Below are positions 10,795 through 19,734 of a stretch of DNA of 64,000 nucleotides, piece by piece. The stretch lies in the NCBI RefSeq assembly GCF_014698015.1, contig NZ_JACXBS010000001.1, forward strand, positions 558,001 to 622,000, read 5' to 3'. Both the position numbers and the translations under genes were made by a program. The first letter of the stretch is position 1. Each line of letters starts with the position of its first letter. This stretch comes from Kocuria sp. cx-455 (GTDB taxonomy: Bacteria > Actinomycetota > Actinomycetes > Actinomycetales > Micrococcaceae). Under the pieces are notes generated by a model. The model had not been told where the DNA came from, made no database searches, and worked only from the letters and a program-made list of their open reading frames with translations.

Positions 10795-11655
10795 ATGACT
10801 CGACTTCCCGCGCCCCTGACACTTTCCTGCCCGGCCGGTTCGGGTGCGGTCCGCACGTACGGCGCTCATGTGATGTCCTGGGCGCCCACCGGGTTCGACC
10901 CGGTGCTGTGGGTGTCGTCCCGGGCCAAGGACAGCGTGGGGGAGGCCATTCGCGGCGGCGTGCCGATCTGCTTCCCGTGGTTCGGCCCCGGCCGCTCCGG
11001 AGACCTGAAACCCGCCCACGGTTTCGCGCGCATCACCGAGTGGAAGCTCGCGGACAGGACGTCTGACAACGACGGCGCGGCCGCCACCGCGCGCTTCATC
11101 CTCACCCACGAGGACATCAACCCTCAGCTGCGAAGCGTGTTCCCGCACCCGTTCCGGGCCGCCTACACCGTGGCTGCCGGTGCCGAGCTGAGCATGTCGT
11201 TGACCGTGACGAACACCGGTCCCACCGCGTTCGAGTTCGAGGAAGCACTGCACACCTACCTGTCGGTGGGGGACTCCCGGCGCATCAGCATCGAGGGCTT
11301 GGACGGCGCCCGGTACTTCGACAAGGTCACTCAGCAGCAACAGGAACAGGCCGGTCCCATTGCCATCACGGATGAGACGGACCGTGTCTACTACTCCGAT
11401 GGCACCGTGCAGGTGAAGGACCCCGCCATGGGGCGCACCCTCACGGTGGCCAAGGAGGGCTCGGACAATACCGTGGTGTGGAACCCGTGGACCGAGAAGT
11501 CCAAGGCGATGGGCGATTTCGCGGATGACGAGTGGCAGTCCATGGTGTGTGTTGAAACAGCCAACGTGCTCGACAACGCCGTCCGCCTGGACGCCGGCGA
11601 ATCCCACACCATGACCCAGATTCTGTCGGTGAGCCTCAATTCGCTACTTCGGTGA
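10795..11655 (+). CDS. D-hexose-6-phosphate mutarotase / aldose-1-epimerase-like protein
   Basis: The YeaD-type family interconverts anomers of hexose 6-phosphates. The 286-residue product has family markers GGVPICFPWFGP near residue 60, AHGFARITEW near 77, and EEALHTYLSVGD near 155; the beta-sandwich fold is suggested by the pattern of short beta segments. TAAGCT at 10783-10788 is 6 bases before the ATG and there is no RBS, suggesting a leaderless mRNA. Its last 12 bases overlap the end of the convergent AGCS gene. Confidence 0.9.
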   Translation: MTRLPAPLTLSCPAGSGAVRTYGAHVMSWAPTGFDPVLWVSSRAKDSVGEAIRGGVPICFPWFGPGRSGDLKPAHGFARITEWKLADRTSDNDGAAATARFILTHEDINPQLRSVFPHPFRAAYTVAAGAELSMSLTVTNTGPTAFEFEEALHTYLSVGDSRRISIEGLDGARYFDKVTQQQQEQAGPIAITDETDRVYYSDGTVQVKDPAMGRTLTVAKEGSDNTVVWNPWTEKSKAMGDFADDEWQSMVCVETANVLDNAVRLDAGESHTMTQILSVSLNSLLR

Positions 11656-13191
11656 CGTCGCGCCGTCCGGGTGGTTCGGCGAATTCAAGGGATCAACGGC
11701 TTTGATCACCGGCTTGGACCCGGTTTCACTGAGCGCAGGTCGGCTCGAATCGAAATTCACCGTGTGATCGATCTGCGCGTCCAGCGCGCCCTGGTGATCT
11801 CCCATGAACTGGTCGATCTCCTCCGTTGTGGCGGTGAACTTGGGATCGTGCTTGAGGTAAAGCCTGGTTTCGCGCACCACCAGTCCGGACAGCAGAACCA
11901 GTCCGATCAGGTTGGGGATGGCCATGAGCCCGTTCATGATGTCCGAGAAGGACCACACCAGCGTCAACGGTGCCAGCGCACCCAGGCCGGCAGCAAGGGA
12001 GAACAGCACACGATAGACGGCCGCCGCCCTGTAGCCGGCCAGCCGTTCCATGTTGCGCTCGCCGTAGTAGGCCCAACCCAACACGGTCGAGTACCCCAGC
12101 AGCACGAGACAAATGGTCACCACGATCCCGCCCCAATCCCCGGGCAGACCGGTGGAGAATGCGATGGAGGTCATTGTGCCGGGATCACCTTGGTCCCACA
12201 CACCGGTGGTGAGGATGACGAAACCGGTGATCGAGATGACCACCAGGGTGTCCACGAAGGTCTGGGTCATGGACACCAGGCCCTGGCGCACCGGGTGGTT
12301 GGTCTGAGCCACGGAGGCCGCAATGGAGGCGGTGCCCATGCCCGACTCATTGGAAAACAGCGAACGGGCGGCGCCCATTTGAATGGCCATCATGATGGTG
12401 GAACCCACAAAGCCGCCGGTGGCGCCCGTGGGGGTGAACGCGCCGGTGAAGATCAACCGAATGGCCTCGGGGATGCCCTGGAAATTGACGCCGATGATGT
12501 ACAGACCCGACAAAATGTACAGAACGATCATCAGGGGCACCATCAACGTAGTGACCTTGGCAATGGATTGGATGCCGCCCAGCAACGCCAGACCGGTGGC
12601 CACGGCCAGCACCACGGCGGTGAGCAGGGGCGGCACGGAGAAGGTGTGTTCCAGGTTGCTCGCAATGGCGTTGCCCTGCGTCATGTTGCCGATACCGAAG
12701 GTGGCCACCACGCAGCACACCGCGAACATCAGGGACAAGAAACGCCCGAACTTGTTGGGTATGCCGCGCACCAGGTAGACCTGCGGTCCGCCGGTGAGTT
12801 GGCCGGACGAATCACGCGTGCGGAACCGGACGCCCAGGAAGCACTCCGCGTATTTGGAGGCCATTCCGAACAGGGCGGTGATCCACATCCAGAACAATGC
12901 GCCCGGACCGCCGATGAAGATGGCAGCTGCCACACCCACGATATTGCCGGTGCCCACGGTCGCGGCCAGCGCGGTGGACATGGCCGCGAAAGACGAAATC
13001 TCGCCCTTCTCACCGTTCTGCTTGGAACGACGCCCGAAGCCCAGGCTCATCGCCATCCCGAAGAAGCGGAATTGGATGCCGCGTAACCGCACGGTCATGA
13101 AAATGCCGACTCCCAAAAGGAGTGGGATGAGCAGCCATGGCCCCCAAATCACATCGCGGATGGCGTCGAATACTGATTGCAGCGTGTCCAT
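11644..13191 (-). CDS. Alanine/glycine:cation symporter (AGCS family), copy 2
   Basis: This 515-residue paralogue of the AGCS gene at 7710-9155 shares FAAMSTALAATVGTGNIVGV, GGPGALFWMWITALFGMASK and NESGMGTASIAASVA. It has a longer C-terminal polar tail (about 50 residues after the last TM). The ATG at 13191 begins MDTLQSVFDAIRD and matches the family start; the open frame extends upstream to 13455 in non-conserved Arg-rich sequence that I reject. Its 3' end overlaps the end of the mutarotase gene by 12 bases, a tail-to-tail overlap. It probably imports alanine or glycine with sodium. Confidence 0.94.
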   Translation of the reverse strand: MDTLQSVFDAIRDVIWGPWLLIPLLLGVGIFMTVRLRGIQFRFFGMAMSLGFGRRSKQNGEKGEISSFAAMSTALAATVGTGNIVGVAAAIFIGGPGALFWMWITALFGMASKYAECFLGVRFRTRDSSGQLTGGPQVYLVRGIPNKFGRFLSLMFAVCCVVATFGIGNMTQGNAIASNLEHTFSVPPLLTAVVLAVATGLALLGGIQSIAKVTTLMVPLMIVLYILSGLYIIGVNFQGIPEAIRLIFTGAFTPTGATGGFVGSTIMMAIQMGAARSLFSNESGMGTASIAASVAQTNHPVRQGLVSMTQTFVDTLVVISITGFVILTTGVWDQGDPGTMTSIAFSTGLPGDWGGIVVTICLVLLGYSTVLGWAYYGERNMERLAGYRAAAVYRVLFSLAAGLGALAPLTLVWSFSDIMNGLMAIPNLIGLVLLSGLVVRETRLYLKHDPKFTATTEEIDQFMGDHQGALDAQIDHTVNFDSSRPALSETGSKPVIKAVDPLNSPNHPDGATSPK

Positions 13192-13309
13192 GGGGAGCCG
13201 TGGCTTTCCTTGAGGGGGGTCTACGAATTGATCGTTAACGTACCAGCGAGTGACGCACCCCCAACCGCTCATTCGGCGGCGAGTCCACGTCCGGAGAGGC
13301 CTTAAACGG

Positions 13310-13344
13310 CGACGACGTCGCAGCGGCTCGCTGCGACGTCGTCG
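13310..13344 (-). terminator. 16-bp terminator hairpin after the DoxX gene
   Basis: Perfect inverted repeat: arms 13310-13325 and 13329-13344 (CGACGACGTCGCAGCG and complement) with a 3-base loop, located 23 bases beyond the DoxX stop. Confidence 0.85.
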
Positions 13345-13366
13345 AAATTCCCGCTCGGGGAAAAAA

Positions 13367-13762
13367 TTACTTCTGGACCACCAGGGCTGCACCAATGGCC
13401 GCCATGAAGGCGTCCTTGGACAGGGACAGGCCGGACTCGGACGGGCGGACGCCATCTTCCTGGGTCATGTCCGGGTTGCGAAAGTACATGGAGAGAAGGC
13501 CTGCGGAGAAAACCAACAGGCCGGCACCGGCCAGGCGCTTGGAGACGAAAGGCGTGACCAGCAATGCGCCAATGGCCAGCTCGGAACCGGCAATGAACTT
13601 ACCGAAGGTCTCCGAATCCCAATCGGCGAACTGGGGAACGCCCGTGGCAGCGAATTGCTTGAGGCCTTCTGCGGACTCGGCGTCCAGGCTGAGCTTGCCG
13701 TAACCGGACTGCAGGAGGAACGCACCGGGTACGGCGCGGAGGATGGCGTTGGAAATGCGCAC
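13367..13762 (-). CDS. DoxX family membrane protein
   Basis: This 131-residue membrane protein has the DoxX pattern: N-terminal ILRAVPGAFLLQSGYGKL, a middle segment FGKFIAGSELAIGALLV, and a third hydrophobic stretch LAGAGLLVFSAGLLSMY. The family is of poorly defined redox/membrane function. I chose GTG at 13762 because GAAAGG precedes it by 8 bases; the ATG at 13789 would add MIFRRKGID with no clear RBS. It is divergent from the DJ-1/PfpI gene, so the two may share control, but no operator was recognised. Confidence 0.8.
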   Translation of the reverse strand: MRISNAILRAVPGAFLLQSGYGKLSLDAESAEGLKQFAATGVPQFADWDSETFGKFIAGSELAIGALLVTPFVSKRLAGAGLLVFSAGLLSMYFRNPDMTQEDGVRPSESGLSLSKDAFMAAIGAALVVQK

Positions 13763-13971
13763 GTCAATGCCCTTTCGTCGAAAAATCACGGGCGATGAAC
13801 ACGACCCGCTACAACTGTCGATTTCAGGCTAGCAGCGCAGGTACATGATCTGTCAACATTTGCTGAGACAAGGTGCCTTCAGCGAACGCGGCTGGCTGCC
13901 CAACGGCCGCCCCGCCTAGGGTGAACTCGTTCACACGCGCACTTGCTGCGCGTCGGCCGAAAGGAGCACGC

Positions 13972-14748
13972 ATGGACATTGCCACCATGAAAAAAGTTCT
14001 GTTGGTACTCACCAGCCATGACACCCTGGGCGACACCGGAGAGGCCACCGGTTACTTCGTGGGCGAGGCAGCGCACCCCTGGAAGGTGTTCCGCGACGCC
14101 GGCTACTTCGTGGACTTCGCGTCCATCGGGGGTGGTCAGCCACCGCAGGACGGAATGGATCAGGAAGATCCCATTCAGGTCGAATTCACCACCGACGAAA
14201 CCGTCAAGGCATCCCTGTACAACACCCCCAAGATTGCTGTGGTGGATCCTTCCCAGTACCACGCGGTGCTGCTGGTGGGTGGCCACGGAACCATGTGGGA
14301 CTTCACGGGCAACAAGGATCTGCAACAGCTGATCGCCTCCGTGTACGACAGCGGCGGTGTGGTGGGCGCGGTCTGCCACGGCCCCTCCGGCCTGGTGGAC
14401 GTGGAACTGGGCAACGGCATCGGCCTGCTGTCCGGTCGCAAGGTGGCAGCGTTCACCAATGCCGAGGAGGAGGAAGTGGGAAAGGCGAACGTGGTTCCCT
14501 ACCTCCTTCAGGACAAGCTCGAAGAGCAGGGCGCCACGGTCAAGGTTGCCGATAAATGGGAGGACAACGTGCAGGTGGACGACCACCTGGTCACGGGTCA
14601 GAACCCGCAGTCCGCGGCCAGCGTGGCCAAGGAAATGACCAAGCTGCTCACCGAAGTGGTGCTGGAGGAGAAGGCCGAAGAAGAGAAGGCCTCCGAGCAA
14701 CTGCGCGCCGAGAAGGACGCGGAGAAGGCAGCTGAGGAAGAGGACTGA
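13972..14748 (+). CDS. DJ-1/PfpI family class I glutamine amidotransferase-like protein
   Basis: The 258-residue protein belongs to the Hsp31/YhbO-like DJ-1 superfamily, whose members act as glyoxalases, deglycases or chaperones. Visible motifs are the N-terminal strand KKVLLVLTSHD, the acid-containing region EATGYFVGEAAHPW, and the nucleophile elbow GAVCHGPSGLVDV near residue 134 with the catalytic Cys. The last ~40 residues are a charged helix (ELVEEKAEEEKASEQLR-like) not part of the core fold. The ATG at 13972 follows AAAGGAG with good spacing. It is followed 97 bases later by an SDR gene and may be cotranscribed with it. The precise reaction cannot be stated. Confidence 0.9.
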   Translation: MDIATMKKVLLVLTSHDTLGDTGEATGYFVGEAAHPWKVFRDAGYFVDFASIGGGQPPQDGMDQEDPIQVEFTTDETVKASLYNTPKIAVVDPSQYHAVLLVGGHGTMWDFTGNKDLQQLIASVYDSGGVVGAVCHGPSGLVDVELGNGIGLLSGRKVAAFTNAEEEEVGKANVVPYLLQDKLEEQGATVKVADKWEDNVQVDDHLVTGQNPQSAASVAKEMTKLLTEVVLEEKAEEEKASEQLRAEKDAEKAAEEED

Positions 14749-14845
14749 CTCCTCAGCTATCAGCAACACAGGGGCATCCCTGGCATTTGTGCGCGAAAAC
14801 ACTAAGACTTGAAGGGAGAAAGTGACCCCAGCAGAAGGAGTGGAC

Positions 14846-15598
14846 ATGTCTGAGTTCAACGGACGCGTGGCATTGGTGACCGGAGCGGCGTCGGGAATCG
14901 GCGAGGCGATTGCCAAGGACCTGGCCAAGCGCGGTGCCAAGGTAGTGGTGACGGACATCGACTCCACCGGTATCGACAATGTGGTCCAGGCCATCATGGC
15001 CGACGGCGGTAACGCGGCGGGTATTCGCCAGGATGTCGCCAAGCGCGAGGATGCGCAGGCCGCCGTTGACTTTGCCGTGCAGACCTACGGCGGCCTGCAC
15101 TATGCCGTGAACAACGCCGGCGTGGGCGGTCAGGTGGAAGCGCTGGGCGAGACCGACATGGATGCCTGGGACCGCACTGTTGCCATCGACCTCAACGGCG
15201 TTGCCTACGGTATGGCCGCCCAGCTACCGGTTATCGAGCAGCACGGGGGCGGGGCGATCGTGAACATCGGTTCGATCCACTCGACCGTGGCCACCGGCGT
15301 GGGCAACAGTGCGTACACCGCCGCGAAGCACGGTGTGATGGGTCTGACCAAGCAGACCGCCGTGGACTACGGCCAGCGCGGCGTGCGCATCAACGCGGTG
15401 GGTCCGGCGTACATCGAGACCCCGCTGCTCGCGAATCTCCCGGCCGGTGCCAAAGAGGCCCTGGTCAACGCCCATCCCATGGGTCGCCTGGGCACCTCCG
15501 AAGAGGTCGCGCAGCTGACCACGTTCCTGCTCTCGGAGGGCGCATCCTTCATGACCGGTGGCTACTACCTGGTGGACGGTGGCTACACCGCCATTTGA
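14846..15598 (+). CDS. Short-chain dehydrogenase/reductase (classical SDR)
   Basis: This 250-residue NAD(P)-dependent oxidoreductase has the cofactor motif TGAASGIGEA near residue 13, NNAGVGG near residue 90, the catalytic Ser in GSIHS, and YTAAKHG (YxxxK) near residue 155. An acidic residue after the second strand (VTDID) suggests NAD preference. The C-terminus YLVDGGYTAI is typical. The ATG at 14846 follows AAGGAG. The substrate is unknown. Confidence 0.92.
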   Translation: MSEFNGRVALVTGAASGIGEAIAKDLAKRGAKVVVTDIDSTGIDNVVQAIMADGGNAAGIRQDVAKREDAQAAVDFAVQTYGGLHYAVNNAGVGGQVEALGETDMDAWDRTVAIDLNGVAYGMAAQLPVIEQHGGGAIVNIGSIHSTVATGVGNSAYTAAKHGVMGLTKQTAVDYGQRGVRINAVGPAYIETPLLANLPAGAKEALVNAHPMGRLGTSEEVAQLTTFLLSEGASFMTGGYYLVDGGYTAI

Positions 15599-15620
15599 TG
15601 GGCCACTTCTTGTATCCGTG

Positions 15621-15650
15621 CGGCTCGGGGCCCGACAGGGTCCCGGGCCG
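15621..15650 (+). terminator. Terminator hairpin after the SDR gene
   Basis: A 13-bp GC-rich stem (arms 15621-15633 and 15638-15650, two G:U pairs) with loop GACA is followed by a T-rich stretch (GGTTTTCC). Confidence 0.8.
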
Positions 15651-15720
15651 CTGGCGGTTTTCCGTTCGGGGTTGAGGGCACCTGTGGCATGCGTCCTAAC
15701 CGGTCAGTGAGTGACGCGTG

Positions 15721-15854
15721 TACACTGACTAAGTTCCCTCGTGCATTTCACGAGGTTGGCGCGCCGGTCCAAGGCGCGCAGTTCGCGCCCCGTTTATGGC
15801 TTATGGCGCGTGCGCGCGGAATCGTTTCGCGTGGACCAACCTGAAAGACTTTCC
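15721..15854 (+). promoter_or_regulatory. Promoter and structured 5' leader of the DEAD-box helicase
   Basis: TACACT at 15721-15726 is a good -10 candidate, which would give a leader of about 120 bases. Two hairpins lie in it: CCTCGTG/CACGAGG (15737-15743 and 15749-15755) and GCGCGCC/GGCGCGC (15759-15765 and 15773-15779). Long structured leaders on RNA-helicase mRNAs often serve cold or autogenous control; that role is inferred here. Confidence 0.5.
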
Positions 15855-17483
15855 TTGTCGACTAATTTTGTACACCTCGGCGTGCCCGAGGTCCTTTCGG
15901 CTGACCTTGCCCGCACGGGCATCACCGAAGCCTTCCCCATTCAAGAAAAAACCCTCCCCGATTCGCTGGCCGGCCGTGACGTCCTAGGTCGTGGCCGTAC
16001 CGGGTCCGGTAAGACCGTGGCCTTCGCGTTGCCGCTCGTGGCTCGACTGGCCGGCATGGTGGAGGGCGCCGCTCGCGCACCTCGCCGCGCCAACCGTCCC
16101 ACCGGGTTGGTGCTGGCTCCCACACGTGAGCTGGCCACCCAGATCGACCGCACCGTGGCCCCGCTGGCCAAAGCTGCCGGCCTGAGCACCACCGTGATTT
16201 TCGGTGGTGTGTCCCAGAAGCGCCAGGAGCAGGAACTCGCCAAGGGCGTGGACATCGTGGTGGCCTGCCCCGGCCGCCTGGACGACCTGCTCAAGCAAGG
16301 CGTCCTGACCCTGGACGAGATCCGCGTGACGGTCCTCGACGAGGCCGATCACATGGCCGACATGGGCTTCCTGCCCGTGGTCACCCGCATCCTGTCCCGC
16401 ACCCCCAAGGGGAGCCAGCGGTTGCTGTTCTCGGCGACCTTGGACAACGGCGTGGACACCCTGGTGAAGAAGTTCCTGAGCAACCCCGTGTTGCACTCGG
16501 CGGACGTGGCCCAGGCTGCGGTGACCACCATGGATCACCACGTGCTGGTTGTGGACAATGACGACAAGCAGGCACTGATCGAGACTCTGGCATCGGGCAC
16601 CGGCCGCCGCATGATGTTCACGCGCACCAAGTACCGCGCCAAGAAAATGGCCAAGAAGCTCAACCAGTCGGGTATCCCCGCGGTCGACCTGCAGGGCAAT
16701 CTGTCGCAGAACGCTCGTGACCGTAATCTGTCCGCGTTCTCCGACGGTGAGGTGCGCGTGCTCGTGGCCACCGACGTGGCCGCCCGCGGCGTTCACGTTG
16801 ACGACGTGGAGCTGGTCGTTCATATCGACCCGCCCGCCGAGCACAAGTCCTACCTGCACCGCTCCGGCCGCACGGCTCGCGCCGGTGCCTCCGGTTCTGT
16901 GATCACCATTTCCACGACCGAAGAGCGCGGCGACGTGGACAAGCTCATGCACAAGGCCGGCGTGCGCGCTCGCGTTGACGCCGTGTCTCCGGGGTCCGAG
17001 ATCGTCGCGGACCTGGTGGGCGAGCGAGCCGAGCGCGTCGCACCCCAGCCCGCGGCCCAAACCGGCAACGGTGGTGGCCAGGGCGGTCGTGGTTCCAAGC
17101 CGCGCTCCGGGGGCCGCAATCACAACGCTCGCTCGGGCGGTCGCAACGGCGGCCGTTCCGTTGGCGCTCGCTCCCGCACCGATCGGGACGGTTCAGCTCG
17201 CGACGGCGCTGCCCGCACCGAGAACAAGCGTCCCGGCGGTACACGCTCTGGCGGTGCGCGCAGTAACGTGTCGCGCTCGGATGCCAGCGGTTCCGGTAAC
17301 CGCCGCGTGGGCGGTAAGCCGCAGGGCGCCGGTTCGACATCGGGTGCTCGCGGTGACAAGGCCCGCGGGGGGAGCGGCACATCCACTCAGCGTTCGCACC
17401 CGACCGGTCAGACTCCGGACCGTGCGACCGCTGCGGCCCAGCGACGTCGCCGGGCGAATCGCCAGGGTCAGGGCGCTCGCTAG
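15855..17483 (+). CDS. DEAD/DEAH-box ATP-dependent RNA helicase
   Basis: The 542-residue helicase has the Q motif (PIQEKTLP), Walker A GRGRTGSGKT, motif Ia PTRELA, motif II DEAD, motif III SAT, motif V VATDVAARGVHV and motif VI HRSGRTARAG. After about residue 390 comes a ~150-residue Arg/Gly/Ser-rich tail (GGRNGGR, RSGGARS), typical of actinobacterial RhlE-like helicases and likely RNA-binding. I favour the TTG at 15855 after GAAAG (7-base spacing) since the protein then begins LSTNFVHLGVP; an in-frame GTG at 15831 is possible. It probably acts in rRNA maturation or mRNA decay. Confidence 0.93.
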   Translation: MSTNFVHLGVPEVLSADLARTGITEAFPIQEKTLPDSLAGRDVLGRGRTGSGKTVAFALPLVARLAGMVEGAARAPRRANRPTGLVLAPTRELATQIDRTVAPLAKAAGLSTTVIFGGVSQKRQEQELAKGVDIVVACPGRLDDLLKQGVLTLDEIRVTVLDEADHMADMGFLPVVTRILSRTPKGSQRLLFSATLDNGVDTLVKKFLSNPVLHSADVAQAAVTTMDHHVLVVDNDDKQALIETLASGTGRRMMFTRTKYRAKKMAKKLNQSGIPAVDLQGNLSQNARDRNLSAFSDGEVRVLVATDVAARGVHVDDVELVVHIDPPAEHKSYLHRSGRTARAGASGSVITISTTEERGDVDKLMHKAGVRARVDAVSPGSEIVADLVGERAERVAPQPAAQTGNGGGQGGRGSKPRSGGRNHNARSGGRNGGRSVGARSRTDRDGSARDGAARTENKRPGGTRSGGARSNVSRSDASGSGNRRVGGKPQGAGSTSGARGDKARGGSGTSTQRSHPTGQTPDRATAAAQRRRRANRQGQGAR

Positions 17484-17500
17484 CCCCGAGTACTGACAAA

Positions 17501-17539
17501 GCAGGGCGGCCGGTTTCGGATTGAAACCGGCCGCCCTGC
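17501..17539. terminator. 17-bp bidirectional terminator hairpin
   Basis: Perfect inverted repeat: arms 17501-17517 and 17523-17539 (GCAGGGCGGCCGGTTTC and complement), 5-base loop. It lies between the convergent helicase and LysR genes. Confidence 0.85.
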
Positions 17540-17575
17540 ACTGTTGTGCGCGCCCTTCGCAGTGCGCGAATCGCG

Positions 17576-18514
17576 CTACTGAGCCGGACGAGGTTTTGAA
17601 TTTTTCGAACCGGTCCGCGCGATCTCGAGGAAATCTCGCGCAGCAATCGATAGGGCTGCGGAATCCGTCCACAATGCTCTAAGAGTGCGGTCAAGATCGC
17701 GCCCACTAATCGGCACCTCTATCAAGAGTCCACTGCGTAGATAGCTCTGAACAGCAAGCCGGCTCAGAACGGCTGGACCGATGCCTTCGATGACAGCTTG
17801 GCAAATTGCGGAGTTGCTATTTAGTTCCAGCAGGGGAGGCGGTCGGTGGTTCCCCACGAGTCGGTCGAGAAAGGCGCGGGTACCGGAACCCTCCTCGCGT
17901 TCCACCAAGGGCGTGACGGCTAGTGACTGAACATCCAATGGCCTGTCTGGCCTCGCCCAAGGGTGCGCTTCATTAACCACAGCGACAAGTTGATCTGTCC
18001 ATACGGCCGTGGCTGACAGAGGCGGTGGAACGTCCGGGGTCTCGACAAACCCGAGGGTGACTGCTCCGCTGCTCACTTCTTCGATGACTTGAGCGGAGTT
18101 CATGACCCGCAACTTGGTCGTCACCTGCGAGTGCCGTGCGCGAAAAAGGCCAATCCACGCTGGAAGTAGATGCTCTGCGATGGTCATGCTGGTTCCAATG
18201 GTCAGTTCCTCATCCCCCCTATGGGAAAGTGCCTCGGCTCCAGCGCCGAACCTATCCACTGCGTCCAAGATTTCTCGGGCCCACTCCACGGTAAGGACGC
18301 CCTCTTGGGTCAGGGTTGAGCCCCGAGTTGATCGACGCAGGAGAGCGTAACCGAGGCGTCGCTCCATCGTCCTGATGGACCTGGAGGCATTGGATTGAGC
18401 TACATTCGCGGCTCGAGCAGACGCGCTCAGACTGCCGTGATCCGCCACGCCCACCACGAGCCTCAACATGGACAAGTTCAACCAGTTATCGAGACTCGCC
18501 GCTAGGTATGACAT
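17576..18514 (-). CDS. LysR family transcriptional regulator
   Basis: The 312-residue protein has the N-terminal winged helix (LSMLRLVVGVADHGSLSASA, then AQSNASRSIRTMERRLGY) and a C-terminal periplasmic-binding-like effector domain with TIGTSMTIAEHLLPAW. I chose the ATG at 18514 (MSYLAASLDN); upstream residues to 18616 are not conserved. It is divergent from a YeiH-type exporter gene with only 45 bases between starts, the usual layout of CysB-like YeiE/YeiH pairs, so it probably controls that gene and itself. Base composition here is visibly less GC-rich than in flanking genes. Confidence 0.9.
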   Translation of the reverse strand: MSYLAASLDNWLNLSMLRLVVGVADHGSLSASARAANVAQSNASRSIRTMERRLGYALLRRSTRGSTLTQEGVLTVEWAREILDAVDRFGAGAEALSHRGDEELTIGTSMTIAEHLLPAWIGLFRARHSQVTTKLRVMNSAQVIEEVSSGAVTLGFVETPDVPPPLSATAVWTDQLVAVVNEAHPWARPDRPLDVQSLAVTPLVEREEGSGTRAFLDRLVGNHRPPPLLELNSNSAICQAVIEGIGPAVLSRLAVQSYLRSGLLIEVPISGRDLDRTLRALWTDSAALSIAARDFLEIARTGSKNSKPRPAQ

Positions 18515-18559
18515 ATCACCATCATATGGCAGCCTTGGTGGATCGGAGGCTACTGCGCG

Positions 18560-19666
18560 GTGCCAAATGTTGTCATGGTCGATGGTATGGGTACTACAGA
18601 TCGCAACACGCTTCACACCGATAACGTCGAGGTTCCAGTACCGGCAGCCGACGCTGAGCCCACGGGCATCCGAAAGGCAATGCGACGTGCGGCGGCGGAC
18701 GTTCCCGGGGTCGTGGTGTGCTTGCTCGGTGCCGGGGTCGCATGGTTGGCATCCCAGGTGCTCACGGGTGTGAGTGCGTTACTGATCGCCATAGTGTTCG
18801 GCGCTTTGTGGCGCAACCTTGTCACCGTCCCCTCGGTCCTCGCGCCGGGGGTCGGGTTCGCGTCCAAACGACTCCTGCGCGCCGGTATTGTGCTTCTCGG
18901 GCTGGAGCTTTCACTGTCTGCGGTGCTGGATCTGGGCGGTGGTGTACTGCTAGTCGTTGTGTTATCGGTAGCCGTAACCTTCTTCGTCACGGTGTGGGTG
19001 GGCAAACTCATGGGAGTTGGCCTCGCCCAGAGAATCCTCATTGCGACCGGTTCCTCGATTTGCGGCGCCGCTGCGGTGGCTGCCGCTGAAGGGGCAATCA
19101 AGGCCAAGAGCGATGAAGTTGCCACGGCTGTTTCACTGGTCGTTCTGTACGGGACCCTCATGATCCCTCTGGTCCCCTTCTTCGGCGGCCTATTCGGACT
19201 GCCGGATGAGTCGATAGGAATGTGGATCGGAGCCGTTACCCATGAAGTGGCTCAAGTAGTGGCTGCTGGCGGGGCTGTCGGTAGCGGTGCCTTGGCCGTG
19301 GCAGTCACGGTCAAATTATCGAGGGTTATCACGCTGGCTCCCATTATCGCGGGAATCTCGCTTTACATGAGACGTCAAGGTTCCGAGCCCGGAGATCAGA
19401 AGCCCCCGCTTGTGCCTCTCTTCGTAGTTGGCTTCATCGTCTCCGTGTTGGTCCGAACGGCGGGAATTCTCCCCGAAAGTCTCTTGGCGGGTTTGCACAT
19501 CGTGCAAACGCTTCTGCTAGCCGCAGCCATGTTCGCATTGGGGCTGGGTGTGCACATACCCAGCTTGATCCGGGTCGGGGTCAAGCCTCTGCTCCTTGGG
19601 CTGATATCCACAATCGTCATATCGATCGTCGCCCTCATAGGAACACTCGCGTTCGGGGCGTTTTAA
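18560..19666 (+). CDS. YeiH/UPF0324 family putative sulfate exporter
   Basis: This 368-residue integral membrane protein has about 10 TM segments and the family motifs LRAGIVLLGLELSL, ATGSSICGAAAVAA and AVTHEVAQVVAAG. The family name putative sulfate exporter is a weak functional label; relatives sit beside LysR genes responding to sulfur sources. The GTG at 18560 follows GGAGG (10 bases); internal ATGs at 18575 and 18587 lack an RBS. It is divergent from its probable LysR regulator. Confidence 0.9.
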   Translation: MPNVVMVDGMGTTDRNTLHTDNVEVPVPAADAEPTGIRKAMRRAAADVPGVVVCLLGAGVAWLASQVLTGVSALLIAIVFGALWRNLVTVPSVLAPGVGFASKRLLRAGIVLLGLELSLSAVLDLGGGVLLVVVLSVAVTFFVTVWVGKLMGVGLAQRILIATGSSICGAAAVAAAEGAIKAKSDEVATAVSLVVLYGTLMIPLVPFFGGLFGLPDESIGMWIGAVTHEVAQVVAAGGAVGSGALAVAVTVKLSRVITLAPIIAGISLYMRRQGSEPGDQKPPLVPLFVVGFIVSVLVRTAGILPESLLAGLHIVQTLLLAAAMFALGLGVHIPSLIRVGVKPLLLGLISTIVISIVALIGTLAFGAF

Positions 19667-19734
19667 GAACGGCTAGAACCCAAGGCTGGCCGCCCTGACG
19701 TGTGCATCCGGTACCTGGGTTGAACGCCGGTGCG

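Noticed and set aside
13192-13455. 88-codon extension of the second AGCS gene
   Set aside because: Arg/Pro-rich, runs through a terminator hairpin; the family start MDTLQ matches ATG 13191.
15741-15854. N-terminal extension of the DEAD-box helicase (ATG at 15741)
   Set aside because: Would place the start in the hairpin leader; no RBS, and the Arg-rich sequence is not like the family.
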